A stretch of DNA of 64,000 bases from CAITSH01 sp945892985. Lineage in GTDB: Bacteria > Pseudomonadota > Gammaproteobacteria > Burkholderiales > SG8-39. The notes beneath the pieces were generated by a model. It saw nothing but the letters and a program-made list of their open reading frames with translations. It made no database searches and had not been told where the DNA came from. Positions within the stretch are counted from its first letter, which is position 1; the number at the start of each line of letters is the position of its first letter. Positions 25,267 through 35,408 of this stretch are shown piece by piece. A program made the translations under genes and the position numbers. Location of the stretch: NCBI GenBank assembly GCA_945892985.1, contig CAMDDU010000006.1, positions 76,557 through 140,556 of the forward strand, in the 5' to 3' direction.

Positions 25267-25967
25267 GCGCGCTGCTCGAAATCGACAATGTCATCGCGCG
25301 CTACGGCCAGATCGAGGCGCTGCGCGGTGTCAGCCTCACGGTCAACCCGGGCGAGGCGGTGGCCCTTGTGGGCGCCAACGGTGCCGGCAAATCGACGCTG
25401 ATGAAATGCATCATGGGCATGCTCGCTTGCGCATCAGGCCGGATTCGCCTCGAGGGCGGGGACCTGGCGCGCCGGCCGGTTTCCGACCGCGCTGATCTGG
25501 GCATCGGCTATTCGCCCGAAGGCCGGCGCATTTTTCCCGGCCTCACCGTGCACGAAAACCTGTTGGTGGCCAGTCGCGACAAGGACGGCGGACGGGCGCG
25601 CGCCGACGAGATTTACGCCATCTTCCCGGCGCTGCGCGAACGCAGCACGCAACTCGGATGGGTACTTTCGGGCGGCCAGCAACAAATGCTGTCCATAGGC
25701 CGCGCGCTGATGGTGCGGCCGCGACTGCTGCTGCTCGATGAGCCCTCGCTCGGCCTCTCGCCGCTGCTGACCACGGAGGTGCTCAACCGCGTGCAGGCCA
25801 TCACCGCATCGGGCGCCGCGGTACTTCTCGCGGAGCAAAACGTGCGCAAGGCGCTCTCGGTATCGCATCGTGCCTATGTCATTCAGCTCGGCCGCATCAC
25901 AACAACGAGCACATCGAGCGAACTGCTCGCCTCTGGCGATTTAACCGGCGCCTTCCTCGGCGCCTGA
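25263..25967 (+). CDS. Liv-type ABC ATPase (LivF)
   Basis: A 234-residue cytoplasmic ATPase that pairs with the LivG domain. It has Walker A GANGAGKST (residues ~37-45), a signature VLSGGQQQMLSIGRAL, Walker B LLLLDEPSLGLSP and H-region AEQNV. The start overlaps the fusion gene stop (ATGA). The aldehyde dehydrogenase gene begins 18 bases after its stop. Confidence 0.93.
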   Translation: MSALLEIDNVIARYGQIEALRGVSLTVNPGEAVALVGANGAGKSTLMKCIMGMLACASGRIRLEGGDLARRPVSDRADLGIGYSPEGRRIFPGLTVHENLLVASRDKDGGRARADEIYAIFPALRERSTQLGWVLSGGQQQMLSIGRALMVRPRLLLLDEPSLGLSPLLTTEVLNRVQAITASGAAVLLAEQNVRKALSVSHRAYVIQLGRITTTSTSSELLASGDLTGAFLGA

Positions 25968-25985
25968 ACTGCAAGGATCGAATTC

Positions 25986-27470
25986 ATGACCTCCGCAACA
26001 CCCGCACCCTACACCCCGTCCGACTACGCCGCACTGCTGCAGGCAACGCCGGCTTCGAGCATCTACATCAACGGTGGCTTTGTAGAGACATCGGCCCGGC
26101 ACAAGGTGTTCGGCAAGGCCGACACCGCACTGATCACCGAATGCGGCTACGCTTCGGCCAAGGACGTCGGCACGGCAGTCACAGCGGCGCGTGCCGCCTT
26201 TCGCGGCTGGTCGGCAAAACCTCCCGCGGAGCGCGCCAAAGTGCTGCAGGCGATGGCCGCGGCCTTGCAGTCGCGTTTTCGCGAATTCGTCGCACTCGAA
26301 TCACATCATGGCGGCAAGACCATTGCCGATGCTGAAATAGACATTCGCGCCAGCATCGCCACGCTGCAGTGGTACGCGGGCTGCGCCGAGCGCCTAGACG
26401 GGCGTGTGGTGGCGAGCGCCGAATCCACACACCGCTTCGTGCGGCGCGAGGCGCTGGGCGTATGCGGCCTGATCCTGCCGTGGAATTTTCCGCTGCTGCT
26501 GATGATCTGGAAACTTGCGCCGGCGCTGGCCGCCGGCAACACCGTGGTGGTCAAGCCGGCGAGTGAAACGCCGCTGTCCACACTCGCCTTCGCCGCGATT
26601 GCCTCAGCCGCCGGCCTGCCCGCAGGCGTGTTCAATGTCACGCCGGGCCCCGGCCGCGAGGTCGGCATGGCACTTGCCACGCACCCGGACATCGCGAAGG
26701 TATCCTTCACCGGTTCAACCGAAGTGGGGATACAGGTGGCGCAAGCCGCGGCAAAATCGGTCAAGCGCGTAACACTGGAGCTGGGCGGCAAATCCCCGGC
26801 AGTGATTTGCGATGACGCCGACATCGATCGCGCTGTCATGGGCACAGCGGCAGGCGTGTTCGGCCATGCCGGGCAAAAGTGTGCCGCCCGCACGCGTTGC
26901 ATCGTCATGGAATCGGTCGCTGATGAAGTCGTTGAAAAACTCGTCGCACGCGCAAAACTGTTAAAGACCGGCGACCCGATGGACGCCTCGACCACGCTGG
27001 GCCCGGTCATCAACAAGGCGGCGCAGCAAAACATCCTCGGGTATTGCGATAGCGGCACGGCAGAGGGCGCAAAGCTGGTCTGCGGCGGCGGTGCACCGGC
27101 CGGACTTTCCGGACCTTACGTCGAGGCGACGATTTTCGACCACGCCAGCAACCAGATGAAAATCGCGCGCGAAGAAATTTTCGGTCCGGTGCTGGCGGTG
27201 ATACGCGTCAAAGACATGGACGAGGCGATTGCAGTGGCCAATGATTCAGACTACGGACTGGCCGCAACGGTATGGACGCGTTCGCTGTCGCGCGGCCACC
27301 AGATCGCGGCGAAAATTGAGGCCGGCACGGTATCGGTCAACACGCCGGCCGTCATCGGTATTGAAATGCCCTTCGGCGGCTACAAGATGAGTGGCTACGG
27401 CCGCGAATTGGGCATCGAAGGCCTGGACGCCTACCTGCAGCACAAGAGCGTGGTGATGGATATCTCCTGA
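25986..27470 (+). CDS. NAD(P)-dependent aldehyde dehydrogenase
   Basis: A 494-residue ALDH superfamily enzyme that oxidises an aldehyde to the acid. Conserved elements are PWNFPLL (Asn oxyanion), VVKPASETPL, FTGSTEVG (cofactor loop), LELGGKSPA (general-base Glu), GQKCAARTR (catalytic Cys), the EEIFGPVLAV segment and MPFGGYKMSGYGRELG. AAGGA lies just before the ATG. It lies between livF and an iron-type alcohol dehydrogenase; the two could act in series as alcohol to aldehyde to acid. Confidence 0.95.
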   Translation: MTSATPAPYTPSDYAALLQATPASSIYINGGFVETSARHKVFGKADTALITECGYASAKDVGTAVTAARAAFRGWSAKPPAERAKVLQAMAAALQSRFREFVALESHHGGKTIADAEIDIRASIATLQWYAGCAERLDGRVVASAESTHRFVRREALGVCGLILPWNFPLLLMIWKLAPALAAGNTVVVKPASETPLSTLAFAAIASAAGLPAGVFNVTPGPGREVGMALATHPDIAKVSFTGSTEVGIQVAQAAAKSVKRVTLELGGKSPAVICDDADIDRAVMGTAAGVFGHAGQKCAARTRCIVMESVADEVVEKLVARAKLLKTGDPMDASTTLGPVINKAAQQNILGYCDSGTAEGAKLVCGGGAPAGLSGPYVEATIFDHASNQMKIAREEIFGPVLAVIRVKDMDEAIAVANDSDYGLAATVWTRSLSRGHQIAAKIEAGTVSVNTPAVIGIEMPFGGYKMSGYGRELGIEGLDAYLQHKSVVMDIS

Positions 27471-27527
27471 GCACCGCGGTCGGCGCACGTCGTCCCCCCC
27501 GTAAATAATTTATCGCGAGGTACCAAC

Positions 27528-28709
27528 ATGCAAGACGCCCCCCAAGCCTTTACCTTTGTCCACTCCAACCGGCGCATCATCTCGGCCTGGGGCGGCCTCG
27601 ACAAGCTCGGCGACCTCGCCAAGGAGGCCGGCACCAGCAAGCCGGCCGTCGTTATGGACGGCTTTTTCGAAAACAGCGAAATGGCCGCGCGTGTCGGCGC
27701 CATGCTGCAGGCGGCCTGCGGCAAGCCCGCTGCGTTTCATTTTGTGCCGGCGCATGAACCTGATACCGTGACCATTGAGGCCTGCGCAGCGTCGCTAGCG
27801 GCGGCCAGCCCCGATTTCATCGTCGCCATCGGTGGCGGCTCGGCCATGGACACCGCGAAGGTTGCGCGCCTGCTGTTGTCCAACCCGGGCACGGCAGAAT
27901 CGGTGTCCGGCTTCGGCAAGCGCTTCAAACCGCATGCCAGCCTCCTGGTCGCCGTGCCAACCACTGCCGGTACTGGCAGTGAAGTGTCCGAATCGGCCGT
28001 CGCCGGCAAACCCGATTCCGCTATCAAGCTGATTTTTCGATCGCAGGAAATGACGCCGCAAATCGCGCTGCTTGACGCCAGCCTGTGTGTGTCAGCGCCG
28101 GCGACGGTCACAGCCGCCTCCGGCTACGACGCGGTGACGCATGCTGTCGAGGCCTACGTGTCAAAAGCCGCTTCAATCATGAGCGATCCGTTTGCTGAAT
28201 CGGCAATGCGCCTGCTCGGGCAATGGCTGGTGACCGCCTACAAGGAACCGGCCCACCCGGCGGCGCGAAGCTGGTGCCTGATCGCCTCCTGCCAGGCGGC
28301 GATTGCCTTCAACAGCGCCAACCTGGGCCTCGCGCACGCTATCGCCGCGCCGCTTGGCGCGCTGCATCACGTCGCGCACGGCCTTGGCAACGCCCTGGCA
28401 CTGCCGGCAGTCACCGCCTATAACGAGGCGAGCATGGGTGCGAAAGCCGCCGTGGTCGCCCGCGCCTTCGGCGCCACAACCGCGGCAGAGGGTCTGGCGC
28501 GACTGCGTCACGCGCTCGACCTTGACCTCAGCCTCGATCGTTTTGTTCCAAGTGATGAAGCGCGCGAAAAAGTCGCACAGGCGGCGATGAAAAGCGGCCA
28601 GGTGCGCATGAACCCGCGCCTCGCGACCATTGAAGACATGCGCGCTATTCTCGAATCCATGCGCACGCCGAACGGCGGCGCTGCGGCGGGGGTCAAGGTC
28701 GCGGCTTGA
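27528..28709 (+). CDS. Iron-containing alcohol dehydrogenase
   Basis: A 393-residue group III (Fe-ADH) enzyme. The cofactor loop IGGGSAMDTAK is near residue 105. PTTAGTGSEVSE, the metal-binding Asp/His set in GYDAVTHAVEAY and HAIAAPLGALHHVAHG complete the iron site. Maleylacetate reductases belong to the same superfamily, but they are shorter (about 350 residues) and this TAGTGSE form is the ordinary alcohol dehydrogenase type. It follows the aldehyde dehydrogenase gene by 57 bases, and its stop overlaps the next start (TTGA). Confidence 0.92.
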   Translation: MQDAPQAFTFVHSNRRIISAWGGLDKLGDLAKEAGTSKPAVVMDGFFENSEMAARVGAMLQAACGKPAAFHFVPAHEPDTVTIEACAASLAAASPDFIVAIGGGSAMDTAKVARLLLSNPGTAESVSGFGKRFKPHASLLVAVPTTAGTGSEVSESAVAGKPDSAIKLIFRSQEMTPQIALLDASLCVSAPATVTAASGYDAVTHAVEAYVSKAASIMSDPFAESAMRLLGQWLVTAYKEPAHPAARSWCLIASCQAAIAFNSANLGLAHAIAAPLGALHHVAHGLGNALALPAVTAYNEASMGAKAAVVARAFGATTAAEGLARLRHALDLDLSLDRFVPSDEAREKVAQAAMKSGQVRMNPRLATIEDMRAILESMRTPNGGAAAGVKVAA

Positions 28710-29638
28710 ACAAGCGCAGCCAATCCGGCCTGCAACCGCTCTCTGGCGCGCCGCAGTCGCTGCAACAGGCGATGGCCGCGATCGGCCCGGTCTGGGCGAG
28801 CAATATCCAGCAGCACAGTGACCTGACCAAAAAGGCCTACGCGCCGCTGCTCGCCGCCGCACCCAAGGGCGGCATCACCGTGACGCGCGACATCGCCTAC
28901 GGCGCACACCCGCGCCAGGTGCTCGATGTGTTCCAACCGGCGCATTGCAATAACGCACCGGTGGCGATATTCGTCCACGGCGGCGCCTTTATCCGCGGCG
29001 ACAAGCGCACGAGCGACGAAATCTACGACAACGTTTTGTACTGGTTTGCACGCCAGGGCTACCTTGGCATCAATGTCGAATACCGCCTTGCGCCCGAAGC
29101 GGCGTACCCGGGCGGCGCCGACGACCTGGCACTGGCGATGGGCTGGCTGCATGCCAATGTGCAGCGCCATGGCGGCGACCCGGCGCACCTGTTTCTTCTC
29201 GGGCATTCGGCCGGCGGCACGCATGTCGCGAGTTATGCCTACGACCGGGCTCTTGGCTACCAGGGCAGACATGTCACTGCAATGGTATTGATTTCCGCCA
29301 GACTGCGCGCCGACCAGTCGCCCGAGAACCCGAACGCGCCCGGCGTTAAAGCTTATTTTGGCGACGACATTACGCAATACGAGGCGCGCTCGCCGGTCAG
29401 CCACGTCAAGCATGGCGGCGGCGATCTGCCGGTGTTCATTGTCAACGCCGAATTCGAAAACCCGCTGCTGGACGTCTACGGCCTCGAGCTCGCGCACAAG
29501 CTAAGCATCGGCCGGCGCCGCGCGCCGCGCTACCTCAGGCTGACGCGGCACAACCACATGTCCATCGTCGCGCACTTCAACACCGAGGAAGACATCCTCG
29601 GGCGCGAGATCCTGGATTTTTTTGAGACGCTGCGCTGA
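28706..29638 (+). CDS. Alpha/beta-hydrolase, esterase/arylformamidase-like
   Basis: A 310-residue HSL/type-IV-like hydrolase. The oxyanion-hole motif FVHGGAFIRGDK is near residue 90, the nucleophile elbow is LGHSAGGTH, an acidic candidate lies in the ENPLLD segment and the catalytic His is in TRHNHMSIV near the C-terminus. The pattern (HGG with GHSAGG) is shared by carboxylesterases and kynurenine-formamidase-like enzymes, so an ester or amide bond is the likely target. TTG start overlaps the alcohol dehydrogenase stop by 4 bases (TTGA). It is the last gene of the plus-strand module. Confidence 0.88.
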   Translation: MNKRSQSGLQPLSGAPQSLQQAMAAIGPVWASNIQQHSDLTKKAYAPLLAAAPKGGITVTRDIAYGAHPRQVLDVFQPAHCNNAPVAIFVHGGAFIRGDKRTSDEIYDNVLYWFARQGYLGINVEYRLAPEAAYPGGADDLALAMGWLHANVQRHGGDPAHLFLLGHSAGGTHVASYAYDRALGYQGRHVTAMVLISARLRADQSPENPNAPGVKAYFGDDITQYEARSPVSHVKHGGGDLPVFIVNAEFENPLLDVYGLELAHKLSIGRRRAPRYLRLTRHNHMSIVAHFNTEEDILGREILDFFETLR

Positions 29639-29650
29639 GCGCAGACTAAC

Positions 29651-29672
29651 AAAGGGACGATCAGCCCTTTTT
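29651..29672 (+). terminator. Probable terminator of the plus-strand Liv module
   Basis: AAAGGG (29651-29656) pairs with CCCTTT (29665-29670) around an 8-base loop, followed by two more T. It lies 13 bases after the hydrolase stop, between the two convergent operons. Confidence 0.55.
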
Positions 29673-29821
29673 ACATTCCGTAGTTCGCGACATCAAGCCA
29701 TTCGGGCTAAGCCCGTCGGAGCCCTTCGATGCGCCTAAGCTAATCCCGGAAGGGGACAGACTCAGGGCGAACCGATTGCAGATGAGGTCATCGGTTGCCG
29801 ATAGGCCTGTGCGTCATCCCT

Positions 29822-30214
29822 TCAGTTTTTCAGCGCGACAGCCTCGACTTCGATTTTCCATTCCGGCTTGGCCAGCGCGCTGACGACGACCAGCGTCGAG
29901 GCCGGGCGGCTGTCGCCGAGAAATTTTCCGCGCACCGGCCCGAGTTGCGGCAGATCTGCCGCGTTGGTGAGGTAAGTCACCACCTTTACGAGATGCGACA
30001 CATCCATCTGCGCCTCGCGCAACACCTCAACGAGGTTGCTCCACACCAGTTCGGCCTGCTCAACGAAATCCGCCGGCACACTGCCATCAAGACGCATCGC
30101 CACCTGACCCGACACGTGCAGCAATTGCCCGCTGGCCGGGCTGAGCACGGCCTGGCTGTAGGGACCGCCCGGTTGGATGACGGTTTTTGGATTGAGGTTG
30201 CGGCGTTGGTTCAT
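29822..30214 (-). CDS. RidA-family protein (YjgF/YER057c/UK114)
   Basis: A 130-residue RidA-fold protein. RidA members hydrolyse reactive enamine/imine intermediates, and many catabolic-operon members act on specific aminoacrylate-type intermediates. The pattern PGGPYSQAV, LLHVSGQVAM, the ExxLVEVLREAQM helix and a C-terminal PEWKIEVEAVAL are typical. The active-site Arg of canonical RidA (in a CRAxV-type motif) is replaced: the region reads SRPASTLVVV, so Arg is kept and Cys is not. It is the last gene of the minus-strand module, consistent with nitrogen-containing substrates. Confidence 0.9.
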   Translation of the reverse strand: MNQRRNLNPKTVIQPGGPYSQAVLSPASGQLLHVSGQVAMRLDGSVPADFVEQAELVWSNLVEVLREAQMDVSHLVKVVTYLTNAADLPQLGPVRGKFLGDSRPASTLVVVSALAKPEWKIEVEAVALKN

Positions 30215-30229
30215 GGCTGTTCCGTCTCT

Positions 30230-30271
30230 GGGTAATGGGTAATGGGTAATGGGTAATGGGTAATGGGTGAA
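30230..30271. repeat. Tandem repeat, 5 x 7 bp plus partial
   Basis: Five exact copies of GGGTAAT (30230-30264) and a degenerate sixth lie 15 bases upstream of the RidA start codon on the minus strand. Confidence 0.92.
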
Positions 30272-30355
30272 AGGTAAAAGGTGAAACGTGAAAAATCCGC
30301 ATGCGGACTCGCGGCTATTTTAACGAGGGCAGAGCCCTCCGGCAGTACTTATTGC

Positions 30356-31327
30356 TTATTGCGCGACAATGCCAGCGGCCTTGATCACCGCCGCCCACTT
30401 GCCCGCCTCCCCGCGCACAAAGCCGGCAAACTCCTCGGCCGAGCCCGATTCGGTCTCGACGCCCAGTTCGGCGAACTTGGCGCGGATATCGGGCAGTTTC
30501 ATGATGGCGTTAAGTTCGGCATTAAGCCTGTCGACGATGGGCTTGGGCACGCCGGCCGGTCCGAAAAAACCGAACCATGCCGTGACCTCGTAGCCGGGGA
30601 CGCCGGCCTCGCGCACCGTCGGTAGCTCGGGCAGCAGCGCGCTGCGCTTGGCGCCGGTCATGGCGAGGGCGCGCACCTTGCCCGACTTGATCTGCGGCAT
30701 GGCCGTCAGCTGCAGGTCAAACATGGCATTGACCTGGCCGCCGAGCAAATCGTTGAGCGCCGGCGCGCTGCCCTTGTAGGGCACATGCAGCATCTTGATG
30801 CCGGCGGCCATGCCCAGCAGCTCACCGGCGAGATGGTTGGAGGTGCCGCTGCCGGCCGAGGCATACGTCACCTGGCCCGGTTTGGATTTGGCAAGCGCCA
30901 CCAGTTCGGCGATGCTTTTCACCGGCACGCCGGGATGGACCAGCACGACAAAGGGTATGGAGGCTATTTCGGCGATGGGCGTGAAATCCTTTACCGGGTC
31001 ATAGCCCACGGCGTTGGTGGCCGGGCTCATGGCGTGCGAGCTCACCGTCCCGAGCAGCAGCGTGTAACCGTCGGCCGGCGCTTCGGCAACCGCCTTGGCG
31101 CCTATCGACGCGCCCGCCCCCGGACGATTGTCGATGACAACAGGCTGGCCCAGGCGCTCGCCGAGTTTTTGCCCGACACTGCGCCCCAGTATGTCGGCCG
31201 AGCCGCCGGGCGGAAAAGGCACCACCATGCGCAGCGGTTTTGATGGATAGGCTTGCGCCAGTGCCGCACCTGCGGCGAAGCACGCGACTAGCAGCAATGC
31301 ATTGAGAACCCGCTTGCCTGGAATCAT
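30356..31327 (-). CDS. Bug-family tripartite tricarboxylate transporter receptor
   Basis: A 323-residue periplasmic binding protein. It has a signal peptide (RVLNALLLVACFAAGAALAQA) followed by YPSKPLRMVVPFPPGGSADI, VIDNRPGAGASIG, PADGYTLLLG, HVPYKGSAPALNDLLGGQV and LPTVREAGVPGYE, all Bug signatures. ATG 31327 is preferred because GGAGAAAG precedes it. It lies inside the minus-strand module between amidase and RidA genes, so it probably offers a second binding protein for the same or a related substrate. It is only distantly similar to the Bug protein at 6673-7671. Confidence 0.93.
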   Translation of the reverse strand: MIPGKRVLNALLLVACFAAGAALAQAYPSKPLRMVVPFPPGGSADILGRSVGQKLGERLGQPVVIDNRPGAGASIGAKAVAEAPADGYTLLLGTVSSHAMSPATNAVGYDPVKDFTPIAEIASIPFVVLVHPGVPVKSIAELVALAKSKPGQVTYASAGSGTSNHLAGELLGMAAGIKMLHVPYKGSAPALNDLLGGQVNAMFDLQLTAMPQIKSGKVRALAMTGAKRSALLPELPTVREAGVPGYEVTAWFGFFGPAGVPKPIVDRLNAELNAIMKLPDIRAKFAELGVETESGSAEEFAGFVRGEAGKWAAVIKAAGIVAQ

Positions 31328-31398
31328 GGTCTTTCTCCGCAACATAAAATCAAGCTTGCACCGGCACCCGCTGTAGCCGCCCGCGGGAACAGGCATAG

Positions 31399-31432
31399 TC
31401 TGGAAACCCTTGTCTGGCGGGACTTTCCAGTC
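31399..31432. repeat. Dispersed ~35-bp palindrome, copy C
   Basis: GTCTGGAAACCC at the left is mirrored by GACTTTCCAGTC at the right. It begins one base beyond the amidase stop codon, in the amidase-Bug spacer. Confidence 0.75.
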
Positions 31433-31433
31433 A

Positions 31434-32852
31434 TCATGTCCCTGCCGCAGCGCGGTTTTCAGTCAATCCTTCGAACGCCGCCGCCACCGCCAGCAGGCGC
31501 GCATCGGAAAATTTCGGACCGGCGAACTGCAGGCCAACCGGCAAACCGGCGGCATGCCCGCAATGTACGCTAACCGCCGGCATGTGCACCAGATTGACCG
31601 GGCAGGTGAAGCCGATCAGATTGCGGTTGGCCTCGCCCAGCGTATCGCCGTCCGGGTAGAACTCGCCCACCGCCGGTGCGACCACTGGCGAGGTCGGTGA
31701 CAGCAGCATGTCGTGCGACTTGAATATGCGCAGCAGGTCTGCGCCCAGGCGGTTGCGCTCGTCGAGTAGAAACTGCAGATCCTCGGGCGTGATGCTGGCG
31801 GCAAAGTCGAGCATGCTCGCCACCGCCGGCGGATCGTCGTCGCGCCGCTTGCTCGCGCGCAGGCGCAGGCCGGCCTGGATCATGTAGGGCCGGAAGGGAT
31901 CGCGGCAGACGGTGGCGATGCGCGTCACTGTCGCGCCGGCACGCGCCATGGCCTCGACTGCGGCATCGACAAGGGCTGCAACTGCTGCGTCGACCTTCTG
32001 GTAACCGTAATCGGGACTGTAGGCGACGCGCAGGCCCTTCAAGCTGGCGCCGGCCAGCGCCGCAACGTAGTCGGTGTCATCGACCGGCAACTCCATCCAG
32101 TCGCGCCCGTCCGCTCGGGCGATGACGTTCATGGCATGCGCGCAATCGCGCGCGCTGCGCGCCAGAGGCCCGGCCACGGTACGGTCGGTCTGGCCCGGAT
32201 GGTAGGGAACGCGCCCGAGGGTAGGCTTGTGCCCGGCGATACCGGTGAAAGAAGCCGGCAGGCGGATCGAGCCGCCGCCGTCCGAACCGATGGCAATGGT
32301 GCACAGGCCTGCCGAGGCCGCCGCCGCGCCGCCACCGCTGGATCCACCGGGCGAGCGTGCGGTGTCGCAGGGATTGCGCGTGATGCCGAAGGCGCGCGTG
32401 TGGGTCACCGGAATCACCGACAACTCCGGCATAGTGGTCTTGCCCAGAATCAACGCACCGGCTTCGCGCAGCCGCGCCGTCACCGGCGAATCCTGCGTCG
32501 CCAGGCTTGCCGCGCTTGCACTCGTGAGGGACATGCCGCGCGGACTGGCCATGCCGGCGACATCGATGTGGTCCTTGATGGCCACCGGCACGCCGTCTAG
32601 GGCGGACTTTGCCGTCCCGTCGCGATGGCGTGACTCGGAGGCGCGCGCCGCTTGCAGTGCCCCTGCCTCGTCCAGCGCGTAATAGGCGGCAAGACGCGGA
32701 TTGACGCGTGCGATACGCGCGAACATCGCCTGCGCCACCGTCAGCGGTGACAGCGTGCCGCAGCGATACGCCCCGACGAGTTGATCCACCGAATAAAAAC
32801 ACAGCGGGTCATCGGGCACGCCGGCATCGGGCTTGTCAAAACGTTCAGTCAT
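31434..32852 (-). CDS. Amidase (amidase-signature family)
   Basis: A 472-residue amidase-signature enzyme that would release ammonia or an amine from an amide. The Ser-cisSer-Lys triad is visible: Lys in VAIKDHID (near residue 85), the Gly/Ser-rich stretch RSPGGSSGGGAAAAS, and the two serines in SDGGGSIRLPAS. ATG 32852 is preferred over 32873 because AGGAAAG lies just before it and 32873 falls inside livF. It starts 7 bases after the livF stop, so it is co-transcribed with the transporter. Confidence 0.93.
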   Translation of the reverse strand: MTERFDKPDAGVPDDPLCFYSVDQLVGAYRCGTLSPLTVAQAMFARIARVNPRLAAYYALDEAGALQAARASESRHRDGTAKSALDGVPVAIKDHIDVAGMASPRGMSLTSASAASLATQDSPVTARLREAGALILGKTTMPELSVIPVTHTRAFGITRNPCDTARSPGGSSGGGAAAASAGLCTIAIGSDGGGSIRLPASFTGIAGHKPTLGRVPYHPGQTDRTVAGPLARSARDCAHAMNVIARADGRDWMELPVDDTDYVAALAGASLKGLRVAYSPDYGYQKVDAAVAALVDAAVEAMARAGATVTRIATVCRDPFRPYMIQAGLRLRASKRRDDDPPAVASMLDFAASITPEDLQFLLDERNRLGADLLRIFKSHDMLLSPTSPVVAPAVGEFYPDGDTLGEANRNLIGFTCPVNLVHMPAVSVHCGHAAGLPVGLQFAGPKFSDARLLAVAAAFEGLTENRAAAGT

Positions 32853-32859
32853 GGCTTTC

Positions 32860-33565
<706 letters not shown>

Positions 33566-33573
<8 letters not shown>

Positions 33574-34405
33574 GCGCAGTGCCCGCAGCCCCGACGTTCA
33601 TCCTTTGGGCATCGGCGTCGGTACCAAGATAGGCGGCAATGACCTCGGGGTGCGCGCGCACCGCCGCCGGTTCGCCCTCGGCGATGCGCCTGCCGAAATT
33701 GAGCACCAGGATGTCGTGGCTGATGGCCATCACCACGCGCATATTGTGTTCCACGAGCAGTACCGTCACGCCCTCGGCGTTGATGGCGCGGATCACCTCG
33801 GCGACGCGCCCGGCTTCGGCGGCGGGCAGGCCGGCGGTGGGCTCATCGAGCAACAGCAGCTTGGGTTCGGAGGCGAGTGCGCGCGCAATCTCAACAATCT
33901 TCAGGTCACCGAAGGACAGCGCCGACACCGGCGAATCGGCCTTGGCGGCAAGCCCGACGCGCCCGAGCAGCGCCCGCGCCTTGTCGCGCGCCTGCGCCTC
34001 CTCGCGCCGCCCCGAGGGCAGGCGCAGCAATGCGTTGAACACGCCGGACTTGAGGCGGGTGTGCATGCCCACCACGACGTTCTCGAGCACGCTCATGCCC
34101 GAAAAGACCTGCAGGTTCTGGAAGGTGCGCGCCAAGCCGCGTTGCACGCGCTCGTGCGCCGCGGTGGCGGTGACATCCTCGCCGGCCAGCAGCACGCGGC
34201 CCGAGGACGGTGCCTGCACGCCGGAAATGACATTGAACAGCGTGGTCTTGCCCGCGCCATTGGGGCCAATCACCGCCTTGATGGCGCCGCGCGGCACGGC
34301 GAAATCAAGATCGGCCACCGCCGTCAGCCCGCCGAAAGACACCGAGACGCCGCGCACTTCTATGATGGCGTCCGCTATGCTGTCTTCCACTATGCCGTCG
34401 TCCAT
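33566..34405 (-). CDS. Liv-type ABC ATPase (LivG)
   Basis: A 279-residue ATPase. VSFGGLTAVADLDF, Walker A GPNGAGKTT, ARTFQNLQVF, a LivG-type signature ALSFGDLKIVEIARAL, Walker B LLLLDEPTAGLP and EHNM are present. The N-terminus has ~14 extra acidic residues before the domain, so a slightly later start is possible. Its ATG shares one base with the livM stop (TGATG). Confidence 0.93.
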
Positions 34406-35391
34406 CAGGGCGTCCCCTTGCGCGCACGCCGCCGCGTCGATAGCCGCAGCACGCGTTCACGCAGCAAATCGAGCGCGCCGCCAAGGCCGCGCGGGAAAAA
34501 CAGCAACACCAGCACCAGGCTGACGCCATAAACCAGCAGTTCGAGGTCACCGAAGGAGCGCAGCAATTCGGGCAGCACGGTATAGATCAGCGCACCGATG
34601 AAAGCGCCCCACCAGTGGCCGGTGCCGCCGAGGGCGACCATTACCACCAGCATGGTGCTGGCCATGAAGTCAAAGGAATCGGGCGAGACAAAGGCGTTGT
34701 GGTGGGCGTAAAGACAGCCGGCCAGCGCGGCCAGCATGGCGCTGACGACAAACACCAGAATTTTGTACTTGTGCACGTTGACACCCATGCACTCGGCGCC
34801 GACCTCGGCCGTGGACAGCGCGCGCAGCGCGCGACCGGTGCGCGAGTCAAGCAGGTTCAAGAGCAGCAGCATGGCGACGCCGACCGCGATCAGCGCCAGA
34901 AAATAAAACGCACGGTCGGAATCGAGCTTGAGCCCGAAAATCGCGTACGGCGGAATGTTGACAAGGCCGTTGGGGCCGCCGGTCCAGTCACGCAGTTCAA
35001 CGAACAGCACCGATGCAATGGCATTGAAACCTAGCGTCGCCATCGCGAGGTAGTGGCCGCGCAGGCGCAGCGTGGGCCAACCGACAATAAAGGCGACCAG
35101 GCCGGTAAAAGCCAGCGCCACGGGCAGGCCTATCCACGGGGAGATGCCGTACTTGGCGCCGAGCACACCGCTGACATAGGCGCCGATGCCAAAAAATGCG
35201 CCGTGCGCCAGCGATATCTGCCCGCTATAACCCATCAACAGGTTGAGGCTGGCAATCAGCAACAGGTTGGTCAACCACAACGTGGCGAGGTTGAGCCAGT
35301 AGCTGTTGGGCATGATCCAGGGCAGCGCGACCAGCAACAGCCACAGGATGCCGAGGCCGCGGTAAGTGGCGGCAGAGATTTGTGCGTGCAT
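34405..35391 (-). CDS. Liv-type ABC permease (LivM)
   Basis: A 328-residue inner-membrane permease with about nine TM segments. Typical LivM features are MGYSGQISLAHGAFFGIGAYV, LRLRGHYLAMATLGF and a GMNVxxxK-type loop (GVNVHKYKIL). ATG 35391 is chosen; the open frame upstream overlaps livH out of frame. The C-terminus is basic (RRRARK). Confidence 0.92.
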   Translation of the reverse strand: MHAQISAATYRGLGILWLLLVALPWIMPNSYWLNLATLWLTNLLLIASLNLLMGYSGQISLAHGAFFGIGAYVSGVLGAKYGISPWIGLPVALAFTGLVAFIVGWPTLRLRGHYLAMATLGFNAIASVLFVELRDWTGGPNGLVNIPPYAIFGLKLDSDRAFYFLALIAVGVAMLLLLNLLDSRTGRALRALSTAEVGAECMGVNVHKYKILVFVVSAMLAALAGCLYAHHNAFVSPDSFDFMASTMLVVMVALGGTGHWWGAFIGALIYTVLPELLRSFGDLELLVYGVSLVLVLLFFPRGLGGALDLLRERVLRLSTRRRARKGTP

Positions 35392-35408
35392 ATATCGGGT
35401 CCTGTCGC

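Noticed and set aside
27528..28709. Call as maleylacetate reductase linked to the intradiol dioxygenase
   Set aside because: Longer than that family, carries the TAGTGSE alcohol-dehydrogenase form, and lies 19 kb from the dioxygenase in a different operon.
28706..29638. Specific call as kynurenine formamidase
   Set aside because: HGG and GHSAGG motifs are shared by many esterases; no other kynurenine-pathway gene is present.
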